This document shows positions 46,992 through 59,575 of a DNA stretch of 64,000 nucleotides, piece by piece; position 1 is the first letter of the stretch; the number at the start of each line of letters is the position of its first letter. Below the pieces are notes generated by a model, which was not told the DNA's origin, did not search any database, and saw only the letters and a program-made list of their open reading frames with translations. The stretch is from contig NC_066581.1 of the NCBI RefSeq assembly GCF_024323335.1, forward strand, positions 301,011,536-301,075,535, read 5' to 3'. Position numbers and translations under genes: made by a program. This DNA comes from Lathyrus oleraceus (Eukaryota > Streptophyta > Magnoliopsida > Fabales > Fabaceae).

Positions 46992-49900
46992 TGTTGCACC
47001 CAAAAATTTGCCCTCTATTTTTAACTCTAACCAATTTTTTGTTTCACATTCATTTGCATCCTCTTCATAGCATAACATTTTTTTCTGTCTGAATATTAGC
47101 CGAAATAATTTCTCGGAATTTACAAACAGACTGGTCAAATTAACTTTTTAACTGTGCCTAAAATTAGTCAACGAAAAAATGTCAAGTTTAAGTTTGCAAA
47201 TGTCGGTAACATTAATCTGCGGTTCACGTGGTTTAATTTGACATGCTAAAAATATTTTTACGACTATTTTTGGTCATATGTTGATCAGTTTGAGCAGTTT
47301 AAACGGTCATAATTTTTATTTCAAAATCCGACCAAACGCTGTATTTTTCCGAGTCATTTATTTCGCGCTGATTATTTTGACGTGTTCATTTTATTTTTTC
47401 GAGCATTTTGGTGCCCGACTTTTTTTTTTGAGTCTATTTATTTTTATATTGGGTCTAGAATAAATAAATAGGTTAATTAATTTTTATTTTAATTTTAACT
47501 ATTTTAATTATTTAACTTTATTCAGTTTTTAATTTAATATTGGGTTTCAAAATAAACTTAGGCCCATTATCATTAACCTAATTTGTTCCTATATATATTT
47601 ACTAGCATGACTGATAGAGGGAGGCCGAAAGACAGAACAAAAAAGAGAAACTGAGAGTGGCTGATCTATACTATCGTACACACAGTTTGGTAATAGTTTA
47701 TATATGATATATACTTTATCTATTTTGTTGATATATTTGTTACTGTGTTTCAAATACATGTTCATATGTGTGACTGTGTTATGTATTCCAGATACATGCG
47801 GTTTGTTTAAATATATCAGGATATCGCCGTTTTGCTTTTTTATGCACATAAGTATAACATGTATAATAATTTGGTTCATTGTATTATGTATTTGATGTGT
47901 TTGTTTTTATATAAGTTTTACATGTCTCATAATATATAATATAATATAATAATAATTTTGTTGTTAATAAAAATGCATATGGATCATATAATATATAATT
48001 TATAATATGTAACTAGTGTGTTAAATATATATATATATATTTCTATTTTATGTTATAATTTGATTATGTTTTCGGATCGGATCGTGACAATACGCCGTTT
48101 TCACATATACGTGTATGAGGCGTGACATTTGTGTTATCCGATCCAGTTGCGATGATCGCAATTTTGCGCTAGCAACGCCGTTGTTTTTTTTAATTCATTT
48201 TTTTTATATACATATATTTAGATCTGCACATTTTTTTCATAACTAACTACCCTGATTTTTCCTAAACCCTGACAATTTCGCCACAAACTCTAAATTTCAA
48301 ACCTAAAACTTTAACCGTGTTATTTCCTCTAAACCATAAACCTTTTCTTAAACCTTAACAAACCTTATTATTATTTCCTATTTTCGCTCATATTTATGTT
48401 ATTCATACACTGTAACTGCTTCGCCCTTGTAATATTTTAAGTTTTAACTTGTAATATTTTTAGTTTTACTTTTCGCCATCTTTATTATGTAACTGCACCA
48501 AAGCGTTGTAATAATTAGGGTTTTATTTTCTGCCATTTATTTTCTGCCATTTATTTTTCTGCCATTTAAATTCCTGCCATTGATCCTATATTAACTGCGT
48601 GGTTTAGTAATGTAGGGCGTGAAAACCTACTAAATTAATTATTTAATATTTTTCTATAACCTTTATATTTTTTGTAAATAAATAATAAATACTAACTATT
48701 TTAATAATTTTTTTATTACTTACTTATAATAATAAATCCTTATATATTTTGTAGATAAAATCTAATTGACAATTTTTCTAATTGAAAAATAATAATAAAC
48801 CTATTAATCTAATAATTTGATATTTTCTATAATCTTTATTTATTTTGTAAATAACTAACTTAATATTTTTCATATAACTCTTTTATTTTACAATTTGTAC
48901 ATTAATGTATTTTAAATTCTTTTATTATTACTAATTTATTTTAAACTCATATTTTTCTAATAACTTCTAAAAAAAGCTAACTTGTTTAACCTAAAATAAT
49001 TTCTTTTAAAATTCTAACCTTTTTATTATCACTTTATTATTATTGTTATTTTATTATTGCTTTATTATCATTGTTTATTTATTATTTTATTATTATTTGC
49101 TTTTATCTATTCTATTTTTGCTTCATTATTTTCCTTATTTTAATTTTGTTTTATTTATAATATTAGGAACAAATGTATACGTTGTAAATTTATTCTTTCT
49201 CGCCTGATTATTATGTATCTGTCCCATAGCCATGTAATAGTTTAGGAATTTATTTTTCTTGCTTTTATTTTTGTAAATATTTATTGCGTGGTTAGTAATT
49301 TAGGGAGTTACAAAAAAACTAACTGTAAATAATTGAACTTAGAAAATTAAATTCAAGACAAATATCTGAAAAATAACACTCACACACGTAAGTCGATCTT
49401 TGATCGCCATCTGTACTTCCTAGGGTATTCCTCTTGGTTGCCTTCTTTAAATGGTCAAGTCCCTCGAAAATAGGGGTGTCTTAAGCAAAGTCCCTTCAAA
49501 CAGAAAAATCATCAAGTCCCTATAAACTTAAAAGATCAAGTCCCTACGAGGTTGCCTACGATATAATGGTCTTGTCCCTTCGGTAAATATGATGATAGTC
49601 CCTACGAGTTGCTAAAGACACCCCTTATGTTGCCTTCATTGACCATACGATGACCCTACGCCCGTCCCTTAAACACATCCAAGGTAATGACTACCTATTC
49701 CTTAATAATAGGGACAGTCTTACCATTGAAAGAATATACGAGAACACGAAAGACTTAATCTAGGGTAGGTATCTCATAGTTACTTGCTCACACTTTTCAA
49801 AATTACTTTTACACCTCACAATTTCTAAACTAGGCTTTGTATACACCCATACGAGGGTCATTACAAAGTACTCAGAGAAATTTTTCTAATCACACACTAC

Positions 49901-50127
49901 ACTCTTGCAAACAAACAAAGTGAGCTAAGTAACTAAGAGCCCATGGATAACCATGGATATAAAGGGTGCTAATACCTTCCCTTTGTATAACCTACCCCCC
50001 GAACTCAAAATCTTTTTAAGGTCTTTCCTGTTCTTTTATGTCCTTTCCTTTTGGATAAAATAAAAGTCGGTGGCGACTCTTGCTATCCGCAACATTTAAC
50101 TAAAGTCAGTTCTCCCACCATGTTACA
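46992..50127 (+). repeat. Ogre-1 5' LTR
   Basis: About 3.14 kb, TGTTGCACCC...GTTACA. Contains a TATA-like stretch near 47587-47600 and, near the 3' end, 'GGTGGCGACTC' as in Ogre-2. AT-rich with (TA) and T-rich tracts; no gene. Confidence 0.75.
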
Positions 50128-50131
50128 GAAC

Positions 50132-50150
50132 TGACGACTCTGCTGGGGAC
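50132..50150 (+). promoter_or_regulatory. Ogre-1 primer binding site
   Basis: TGACGACTCTGCTGGGGAC, four bases after the LTR. Ogre elements use a tRNA-Arg-type primer with a site of this form; Ogre-2 has a near-identical site. The stretch 50151-50852 is a non-coding leader. Confidence 0.75.
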
Positions 50151-50852
50151 TTAATAAAAGAGGGGTACCCTTAGGAATTGGATCACTTTAAAATTGTTTG
50201 CCTTGTTTGCTTTATACTTATCTGTTGGGTGCTCTTATGTGTGAAAGACCCTAACCCGGATCTAGTGTACCTTAGGTAAATGGCAATAGACCAAGGAAAC
50301 TGTACGGCGTATATCGATATGGTTGATCTGGTGGCCATAGTTAGTGTGACTTCTTGGTTAGTGCTTATGTTCCTTAAGCAAGTTGAGGATAATATGAGAC
50401 TGCCATATGTTGTCAATACACTAACTGACTTTTAGAACCCTAGTCATCCCATCTTGGCCTTTAGAAAGTAGTGAGATAACCGGCTTTGGTGAAGACTGAA
50501 GTTGGTTGATACTCGATACTACACTCATTGAGATCCTAAACTTGGAGGGTTTTGGTTGGCAAGTAAGTTGCCTACTGAACAACCACCCTTGTGAAGGATC
50601 AATGATTTTGAGATCCCTTAGAACCTGGTTACTTTTGTAGGACAGGATGAATCAACTAAACTTCAGGGGAGGGTACTTACCTTTAAACTTCATGCAAGCC
50701 TTCAAACATAGGGCTATTGTGTGACTTGTTTGTGTGTGCCACATGTTTGTGATTGAGCATAACATCATAGCATCATCATGCATCATAAGCATAGCATTTT
50801 CACTAACCATTTCAAGGACCAAAGGATTTATCTTTGTTCTTTGTTACAGGTC

Positions 50853-51824
50853 ATGGCTTCTTCTCGTAGGAATACTATCCGGATCAACTTTGTAGGAATA
50901 CCTCCTAAGCTTAAGGAATTGGTCTCTCAAGTTTCTGAAAACTCCCAGTTCATCAAGAGGCATGGTCATCTACTGGATCTAGTCACTTCAGGGTTCAATG
51001 AAGACATGATGAGTGTCCTGTTTCAGTTCTTTGACCCTAAACATCATTGCTTCACATTTCCCGACTATCAGCTGGTTCCTACAATGGAAGAGTTCTCCAA
51101 GCTTTTGGGTATACCTATTCTTGATCAGAAACCCTTCACAGGCTTGGAAAAAGAGCCTAAACCTGAAGTCATTGCTGCAGCCTTACATTTAAAGAAATCA
51201 GACATTGTCCTAGAAACAAGGAGTGGAGTTAAGGGTATTCTTGCTAAGGTATTGATGGAGAAAGCTCAAGTATTCCTGAAGGCTATGAGTTATGATGCTT
51301 TTGAGGAGATCTTAGCCCTATTGATTTATGGCTTAGTACTGTTCCCCAATCCAGACCAGTTCATAGACGTACACGCCATCAACATATTTCTGACTCGCAA
51401 TCCAGTGCCTACATTACTTGGAGACATCTTACACTCTCTTCATACCCGTACTACGAAGGCACGAGGAACTCTGATGTGTTGCATACCTCTATTATCTAGG
51501 TGGTTTATTTCTCACCTTCCTCGATCAGTGATGAAGAATGAACAAGGGTTCAGGTGGTCCAAGAGGATTATGTCACTTTCTCATTCAGATATTCATTGGT
51601 GCTCTAGATCTATGGAGAATGTTACCATCATTGACCGTTGTGGGGAGTTCCCTAATGTGCCACTCCTTGGCATAAGAGGGGGCATTACCTACAACCCTTC
51701 TTTAGCTCTACGTCAGTTTGGTTACGCTCGGACTGATGGTCCTCATGACATGCTTATTCAGGGTATTGTGTTCGACTACGACAATGATCTTCAAGGTTAC
51801 CGTCAAAGGTTCATACGAGCATGG
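50853..51824 (+). pseudogene. Ogre-1 ORF1, 3' truncated
   Basis: ATG at 50853, just after TTGTTACAG, which looks like a splice acceptor. About 324 codons with no internal stop up to 'RFIRAW', then the sequence switches to Ogre-2 LTR repeat sequence. It aligns along its length with ORF1 of Ogre-2: 'CFTFPD.QL.PT.EE', 'GIPILDQ.PF.GLE', 'LLIYGLVLFPN', 'NPVPTLLGD' and 'CGEFPNVPLLG'. ORF1 is an Ogre-specific protein of unknown role, with similarity to plant mobile-domain-type proteins. The 52 codons that continue past the junction are not part of it. The C-terminus is missing, so it is not functional as it stands. Confidence 0.8.
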
Positions 51825-51917
51825 TTTTCCCTTTGCTCACTTGAGCACATGTTTATATTAATGCCATTTGGTTTTCCCTTTGCTCACTTGAGCACATGTT
51901 TATATTAATGCCATTTG
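51824..51917 (+). repeat. 47-bp tandem repeat at the Ogre-1/Ogre-2 junction
   Basis: Copies 51824-51870 and 51871-51917, followed by a third, shorter variant to about 51945. All contain 'TTTGCTCACTTGAGCACAT', itself with a GCTCA/TGAGC dyad. Confidence 0.85.
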
Positions 51918-53369
51918 CCTTTTGCTCACTTGAGCACATAATTGTGTATATACTATTGTGCTTGTGTTTTGTTTTGATTGTTGTGAACCAAATGCAAAGA
52001 ATTGGACAAATGGACTTAGACTTTAGGACTTTCCCTATGCAAATTTGGAGTCAAAGAGCAACTAGGAATTGGGCCTTTAGAGTGCTATAAAAAGTCAAAG
52101 AGCAACTAGGCATTGAGCCTTTAGAATGCTTAAGCTTGAAGATGAACATTGAAAGGACCATATTCTAAACTCCCTCTTGTCCATTTTTTGATTGTGTTAT
52201 AGAACCTTTTGATGTGTGTTTTCTTGTGCTAGGAGTTCTAACTTGAGCTTACTTGGGAAACCATTACCATGAGCTTCTAAGAGAGAGAGATCCAAGATGC
52301 ATTGAGGAGTCTTTCCAAGAGTTCACTTCGATTGATGATTGCTTGAATTTATACTTTGTGTGATTGCTTATTCCAAAGGATGGGAGCTACTTGGATCATC
52401 CATATGATCTCAAGAGAGGGACTCCATTGTGGTTTTGTTTCTTTATCCCTCACCTTTTTTGTTTTACTTAGGACTTTAGCCCTTCTTCTTCTTCCCTCCA
52501 CTCTAACCCAAGCCAAAACTTTTGTGCAAACATTTAACTCTTGTTTTCAACATTAGAAACCTAAGCCTTATGCTTTTGATTTTCAAACTTTCTTTTCATA
52601 ATACTTATTTTGAATTGAATCTTTAAGTTCACTTTGACCATTTTGTATATACTTCTAATTGGTAAATAAAACCCACTCAAATATGTTTTTGTGGTTTCAA
52701 TGGCCACCTTCTAATCTAAACTTTTTCATAACCTTTAGTTATTAGGTTTGAGTTATCTTTGTGGTAGATGTAATACTCACCTATATCCTTAGTGATGGAC
52801 AATGAGTCTTCCATGCTTATTATAGGGTTAACCCCTCACTAGCATGTTGAAGCTATCCTCACATGGTGGATTTGTGGTTTTTAGGTTGAGTTTTCTCCCT
52901 TTGATAACAAAAGACCTTAAGGCTTTTGGACCAATCAATTCACCAACTTGTTTTGAGATTTTTACCCTGAACTACGAGGTTTTGATCCTAATCTTTTTTT
53001 AGACAGTACGTAGGCAATGAGTTTATCCATCCAAACACAAAAATATAAATAACTTGTATATTCTCTTCTCATCTCTTCAATCGTGTTTGCACAAACAAAT
53101 TTTCACAAAACAATAACCTTGCAACAAGTGTAAAAAGGGCTCCCTAGGAGTACCTAGGATGTTTTGGGTGCCTAACACCTTCCCATTACATAACCAACCC
53201 CCTTACCCAGATCTCTGTTTCTCTTTTACTAGTTTTTGTTAAAACTTTTAGGTTTTTATTCGCTTTCTAACCATTCCTTTGGATAAATAGAAGTGCGGTG
53301 GCGACTCGACTTGTATGATTTATCTTGGATTTAGTCAATATCTCTAATGGTAACGAATACCCCGCTACA
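51825..53369 (+). repeat. Ogre-2 5' LTR, truncated
   Basis: About 1.5 kb ending GCTACA; the normal TG start is missing. It includes 'GTGGCGACTC' near 53297, as in other Ogre LTRs. No gene. Confidence 0.7.
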
Positions 53370-53375
53370 GAAAAG

Positions 53376-53394
53376 TGGCAACTCTGCTGGGGAC
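53376..53394 (+). promoter_or_regulatory. Ogre-2 primer binding site
   Basis: TGGCAACTCTGCTGGGGAC, six bases after the LTR. The same type as 50132-50150. The stretch 53395-54230 is the leader and has no ORF of note. Confidence 0.75.
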
Positions 53395-54230
53395 GTGCCT
53401 AGTGGGTTTTGCCAACTTTTCATACTTGTTTTATTGTATTGACTTGTGACATATTTTTGTGCAATTTGGGATTACTGTATTGTATGTAATGATTGAATTG
53501 CTTGAATATTAATTCCTTGTATGCTTGGTGATCTTTGTGAGATGAGTTCTATACCCGGACTCGAGTGCACTTAGGATAGGAGAATGTCGTAGTCTTGTTG
53601 ACTTGTGTGGAGTTATTCCTTAGCAAGTTGGCTTGCAAGTCCATTCACTTGGTGGAGGTCATGTTGGGATCCATAATGTCACACAAGTAAGTTGTGGTTA
53701 GACATTACTCTTTCCAATATAGACCTTAGAAGCCAAGGATCTTAGTTTACCAAGCCCATCTTGGCCTATTCTTAGGATGTAGTGCGAAAGTCGTTCAAAT
53801 GTAAGATTTGATACGATTGTTACGCGATACTACACTCATAAGAGTCTCTCTTAAGAATATTTTTGGAATACGAGTAGTTGTTTATCCGATAATATCTGAA
53901 AGATGGGACGATGACTATGGGAACCTCTTGTAGAACATGTTTGGCAGGTTTGAACCCTAGTACACCCCCTTTGAGTGGTTCTTAACCGAGACTCCATGCT
54001 CGTGACTCGCAACAAACCCTTGATTCGTGGTTGATCTGTTCATGTATCCTTAATATCAATGGAACTTGGGTGTTGATAAGGTGAAAACCATAATCCACCA
54101 AAATGGATGATTGATATTAAGGATGATATGATCCATCCCACGACCTTTGTTTGGTGTGCTTTTCTTGATCCTTGAGTGTGATTGTTGCATTCATGCATTC
54201 ATGCACCCATTTGCATCCATATGATCAATA

Positions 54231-55721
54231 ATGAAGAAAATTTTCAAGGAACTTAAGGGGTTTATTTGCAAAATTTTCAGACATGGAAAGACAAAGAAGT
54301 ACAGTTTCAGACGACCAGACTTGAAAGAGTTAAGGAATCTGACATCTTATGTACTAGATCCCTTGGGTTTCAAGGCTCGTTTTGGGAAGCTTCTTCCTCT
54401 TCTGACTACTCAGGTGGACGAAGAGTTGATGAGTGTATTGGTGCAGTTTTATGATCCCTTATACCGTTGTTTCACGTTTCCGGATTTTCAGCTTTTGCCC
54501 ACGCTTGAGGAGTATGCCTATCTTGTGGGTATACCTATTCTAGACCAGTTGCCGTTCAATGGCTTAGAGAGTGTTCCTACTTCTCAAGAGATAGCTGACA
54601 TGTTGCATATAGATGAATCTCTGGTTGGTGCTCATATGACTACCAAAGGTGGAATTCAAGGTCTCCCTTCTGAGTTCCTCATTGCTCAAGCTACTATGTA
54701 TGGGAAGGCCATGAGTGAGGATGCCTTTGAAGCCATATTTGTACTTCTCATCTATGGGTTGGTGTTGTTCCCCAACATCGACAAGTTTGTGGATGTGAAC
54801 GCTATTAGGATTTTCTCTACTCTTAATCCCGTTCCGACTCTGTTGGGTGACACTTATTTCTCTTTGCATATGAGGAATGCAAAGGGTGGTGGTGCCATTG
54901 TGTGCTGTTTGCCTCTGTTGTATAAGTGGTTTATTTCTCACTTACCGCAGACGGTCGCCTTCAAGGAGAACAAGGGATGTCTGCGGTGGTCTACGAGACT
55001 CATGTCTCTCACTAATGATGATATCTCTTGGTACAACCGTGTGTATGATGGTGTGCAGATTATTGACTCTTGTGGTGAATTCTCCAACGTACCTCTTATT
55101 GGTACATGTGGTGGGATTAACTACAACCCTGTTTTGGCACGTCGTCAGCTTGGGTTCCCCCTAAAGGATAAACCCAATAACATTCTGTTAGAGGGTATGT
55201 TCTTTCAGGAGGGTAAAGATCCCCAAAACTTAATAGGAAGAATGGTCCGCGCTTGGCACAAGATCCATAGGAAAGGAAGGAAAGAGTTGGGTCCTAAGAA
55301 TTGTGTTGCTATGGAGCCTTACACTGCTTGGGTTAGGAAGAGAGCGTCTGATTATCTCATGCCTTACGAGTATCCGAGACCTACACCTTTGGTTACGGCT
55401 GGGCCTTCAACCCTCCCTGACCAAGGAGTAGAGGAGTTGAGAGACGAAGACCGATCACGTGCTTGGATCCGTGAGCGAGAGGAGTTGCTCCAGCAAATCA
55501 AGGAGAAGGATGCTTTGATAGAGTTCCTCGAACATCAGGTTATTGATGATCCTGATGATGCATGGACTTCTCTACTTCCTCAGTCTTCCAGGTTTTGGAA
55601 AAGGAAGTACGACTGACTCACCAAGGAGAAGGCAGATATGGAGGCAGCCTACGAATGGGAGGTGAAGAGGCTTCGCGCATCCTATCTTCCTGTGTCCCGA
55701 GCTTTAGATGATTGTTTCTAG
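54231..55721 (+). pseudogene. Ogre-2 ORF1 with one premature stop
   Basis: 461 codons to TGA at 55614-55616, then the same frame stays open to TAG at 55719-55721, so the stop looks like a single nonsense change near the C-terminus (35 codons lost). N-terminal basic segment, a conserved central part (about residues 45-330) shared with Ogre-1, then a charged helical C-terminus with heptad spacing (about 420-450). ORF1 precedes gag in Ogre and its role is not known; the central part resembles the plant mobile domain found also in some host genes. Loss of 35 residues may or may not matter. Confidence 0.8.
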
Positions 55722-56025
55722 GGATCCATAGGATGATTATTTTCCTTTTCTCTTGTATATGGTTACCAATGCTGTACTTTTTTGGTAAAAAATATTTCCC
55801 AGATATTATGCATCTATATAAAAGTGTTTAATATTTCCAAATTTGCAAATAGAACCCTAAAGTTCCTTTGAAAGAAAAATCATATGCACAAGCATTGCAT
55901 GCATCATGTGCATAAGCAGGTTTTGTTCCCGACTTCTTGTCCTGTGGTCTAACTCTGTGTTCTTCATTTATTTTGAAGACAAGCTGACTTACCGGTACTA
56001 CACCAGAGCTAACATTTCAAGACTG
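55722..56025 (+). other. Spacer between ORF1 and gag
   Basis: About 300 bp. The gag frame is open from 55906, but the first Met with a coiled coil behind it is at 56026. I see no other feature. Confidence 0.6.
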
Positions 56026-59000
56026 ATGGATCATCTGGAACAAGAGAACCGCGAGCTGAAAGAGGAAGTGGCCAGATTAAGTGCCTTAATGGAGTCATTC
56101 ATGGCTGATCAGAGCCAGTCTTCTCAGACACCTTCAACTCCTCCCCAGAGGACAGTCATCTCTGAGATTGTCTCCTCGACCGTGCCTGCAGCCAGTGCAC
56201 ACTTTGCTCCAACGGCCATGCCAATCGGATTCCCGTGGGGGATGCCTCCCAATTTCATGCCTGAGGGTCCTGCTCCCACCTTTGCTTCTATGTCGGCATT
56301 TAGCCCGGTCCTTACTGTTCCTCCTCCTGTCGTGCATACTATGCCCAGAGTAGACGACACCATCTATCATTCTGAGTCGTCTGAGGGCCCAAATGTCTAT
56401 GAGAAGATGGATGCTATGAACGATCAATTTCTTGAGCTTCGCAAGGAATTGAAAACTCTCAGAGGAAATGATCTTTTCGGCAAGTCTGCTGCCGAACTAT
56501 GCTTGGTTTCTAATGTGAAGATCCCTGTGAAATTCAAGGTCCATGACTTTGAAAAATACAAGGGAAACACCTGCTCTCTCAGCCACCTGGTCATGTATGC
56601 CAGGAACATGTCGACTCAAACCGACAATGACCAATTGCTCATCCATTACTTTCAGGACAGTCTGTCCGGTGCCGCTCTGCGTTGGCACATGGGTTTAGAT
56701 AGTGCGAACATCCGATCCTTCAACGATCTTGGTGAGGCCTTCGTCAAGCAGTACAAGTACAATGTGGATATGGCTCCCGATATGGATCAATTGAGAGCCA
56801 TATCCCAGAAGGACAAGGAAACATTCAAAGAGTACGCCCAAAGGTGGCGAGAGTTAGCAGCACAGATCGTGCCTCCGCTAGAAGAGAAAGAGATGACTAA
56901 GATCTTTTTGAAGACCTTGAGTTCTTTTTATTATGAGCGGATGATCGCTAGCGCTCCTTCTGACTTCACCGAGATGGTGAATATGGGGATACGTCTAGAA
57001 GAGGGGGTTAGAGAAGGACGTCTGACCAGAGAAGAAGGCTCTTCTGCCAAACGTTATGGGTCGTTTGCGAAGAAGAAAGAAGGAGAGGCACATGCTGTGA
57101 CTTCTCATATGAAACCAAGAAGACCCTCTGTGAGGAGGAAGACCGTGCGTCCCGCCGGTAACCAGCACCAGGTGGCTCACATAGCACCTGTCTTCAGAGA
57201 TAATAAACAATACCAGCAACATAACAATAATCAGCAACCACATCCACAATATCAACAACAACAGCACCGTCCGCAACAGCAGGCCTACCAGCCTCGAAAC
57301 AGTAATCAAGCCAGCACAAGTTACGAGAGGAAAAGGGTCACCTTCGATCCTATTCCGATGACGTATGCAGAGTTATATCCCTCTTTGATAGAGAGGAAGT
57401 TGATTACTCCGCGAGACCCACCGGCTATACCTGCTAACCCCCAGCGGTGGTATAAGCCCGAATTACACTGTGTTTACCATTCTGGTGCTCCCGGGCACGA
57501 TGTGGAGAATTGTTACCCTTTGAAGACCAAGGTTCAAGACCTTGTGAGGTGTGGCATTCTGTGTTTCGAGGACGTAGGTCCTAACGTAAAGAAGAACCCA
57601 TTGCCCGAGCACGGGAAATCTGTTAACATGGTCCAGGGCTGCCCTGGCAAGTACAAAGTCAAATATGTCAGTCATATTCGACAATCTCTGGTCGAGATGC
57701 ATCGTTTGCTATGTGATTATAGTCATTATGAGCATAACCACGATAGATGCCGAGTTTGTTCGGTCAATCAGAGAGGTTGTCGCCAGGTGCGCAAAGATGT
57801 TCAAGAAATGTTGGACGAAGGAGTTATTGAGATCCTTCAAAACAGAAATGTTGACGAAGATGCTGACGAGGTCAACGTAATTTCTCTAGTATTTCGGATC
57901 CCCGAGCCTGTTATCATCAAGTATGATGGTAGCAAGCAAAAGGTTTCTCCCGCATTAATCATCAAGCCAGCCGGACCAGTACCATACTCTTCTGAAAAAG
58001 CGGTCCCCTATCGCTACAATGCTGTCGCGGTAGAAAATGGGAAAGAGGTGTCCTTGCCATCTTCAGCTGTTATAAACATTACGGATGTTAGCGGTCTGAC
58101 ACGTAGCGGTCGTGTATTTTCAGCACCGCCAAAGCCCCAAGCTAACGCTGGTTCTGTTGAACGCCCGATTGGGAATGCTGTGAGCACTCCGAATCCGGCA
58201 CTTGTTGTTAATCCCTCCTCTACATTGAGAACTCCTGATTCTGTTGGCCCAAGCGGCAATGCGAAAGAAGACTGCGATGAGATGCTGAAGCTCATCAAGA
58301 GAAGCGAGTACAATGTTGTAGACCAGCTTCTACAAACTCCATCCAAAATATCGGTGTTATCATTGCTTTTAAATTCAGAACCACACCGAGAGGCTCTTCA
58401 GAAGGTTTTGGATGTGGCATATGTGGATCACGATGTCACGTTAGAACAATTCGATAGCATTGTTGCAAACATTACTGCTTATAACAATTTGAGTTTTTGC
58501 GACTCTGATCTCCCCGAGGAGGGAAGAGACCACAACTTGGCATTGCATATATCTATGAGTTGCAAAGACGACGCCATGTCCAATGTGCTAGTGGACACTG
58601 GGTCATCATTAAACGTATTGCCAAAAACCACTCTTATGAAGCTGTCATATCAAGGGCCTCCCATGAGGCAGAGTGGAGTAGTTGTGAAGGCTTTCGATGG
58701 GTCTCACAAAACTGTGATTGGGGAAGTTGATCTCCCAATCAAGATCAGACCAAGTGATTTCCAGATTACCTTCCAGGTTATGGACATTCACCCATCGTAT
58801 AGCTATCTCTTAGGCAGACCATGGATTCATGAGGCAGGCGCCGTGACATCCACCCTACACCAGAAACTGAAATTTGTGAAGAATAAGAAGCTGGTGGTGG
58901 TAGGGGGAGAAAAGGCTCTCCTGGTTAGCCATTTGTCTTCCTTCTCGTACATAGATGCTGAGGATGAAGTTGGAACTCCTTTCCAAGCTCTATCCATTGC

Positions 59001-59321
59001 TGAGCCTATTGAGAAGAGAACTCCTTCATTTGCTTCCTATAAAGATGCAAAGTCGGTCATTGAGCATGGCGCAACTGCTGGCTTAGGGAAAATGATTCAG
59101 CTAGAAGACAACAAGTCTCGGGCTGGCATCGGTTATTCTTCTGGGGTCTTCAATACGCAAGGGCTATTCAAGAGTGGAGGGTTCATCCACACCAGTCAAG
59201 ACGAGGAAGCTGCTGCCATTCTGGAAGAAGACGAGGAGGATTCTGGCAACTTCGTCATCCCTGGGGGAATCTGCAATAACTGGGTCGCTGTGGATATTCC
59301 AACAGTTATCCATAAGTCAAA
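56026..59321 (+). CDS. Ogre-2 gag-protease
   Basis: Chosen start 56026 ('MDHLEQENRELKEEVARLSA' begins a coiled coil); the frame is also open upstream to 55906. Domains by residue from 56026: coiled coil 1-25, Pro-rich region about 30-110, capsid-like gag domain about 150-330 ('FKVHDFEKYKGNT' and 'LSGAALRWHMGL'), Gln-rich stretch about 390-430, a knuckle-like 'CVYHSGAPGHDVENC' at about 482-496, and an aspartic protease with 'VLVDTGSSLNVLP' (Asp857) and 'YLLGRPWIHEAGA'. The unspliced frame ends TAA at 59323-59325. The exon end at 59321 is inferred from the GT donor. Gag forms the particle and the protease matures the polyprotein. No internal stops. Confidence 0.88.
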
Positions 59322-59575
59322 GTAATGTTCATTGTGTTTGAAAACCCTCCTCCCATGCCAAAAGGAGGAGTGATGACATTGTTGGCGCATAAATACAATG
59401 ATATTTTCATTCAATAGATTCATGTTAAATGTTTGTTTTCCAATTATTTTCCCTTTTCACTTTTTGCATGAAATTAGTGATCACATAAAACCTAAGAAAA
59501 AACAATCTTTTCATCTGCATAATGATTTGCCTTGTTTGAATTCTAAAGCTTTTCATATCCAAAATCATTATGCAG
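59322..59575 (+). other. Ogre-2 intron between protease and RT
   Basis: 254 nt, starts GTAATG and ends ATTATGCAG, with T-rich stretches. The exon before has 3,296 nt from 56026 (1,098 codons plus 2), so joining to 59576 keeps the frame of RT. The stop of the gag-pro frame (59323-59325) lies inside it. An intron at this point is a known Ogre feature; splicing would regulate the ratio of gag-pro to gag-pol. Exact sites are inferred by eye. Confidence 0.75.

Larger units (their letters stand above)
46992..51824 (+). mobile_element. Ogre-1: Ogre-type Ty3/gypsy element, truncated
   Basis: LTR 46992-50127, primer site 50132-50150, leader and ORF1 from 50853. It is cut within ORF1 at about 51824, where LTR-type sequence of Ogre-2 begins. 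No gag or pol remains. Confidence 0.8.

Noticed and set aside
47278..47895. Hydrophobic short frames in the Ogre-1 LTR
   Set aside because: T-rich LTR DNA gives Phe/Ile/Leu runs on translation; no start context or conservation evidence.
56124..58346. Several antisense frames inside Ogre-2 gag-protease
   Set aside because: Shadows of the sense frame, which has domains throughout.
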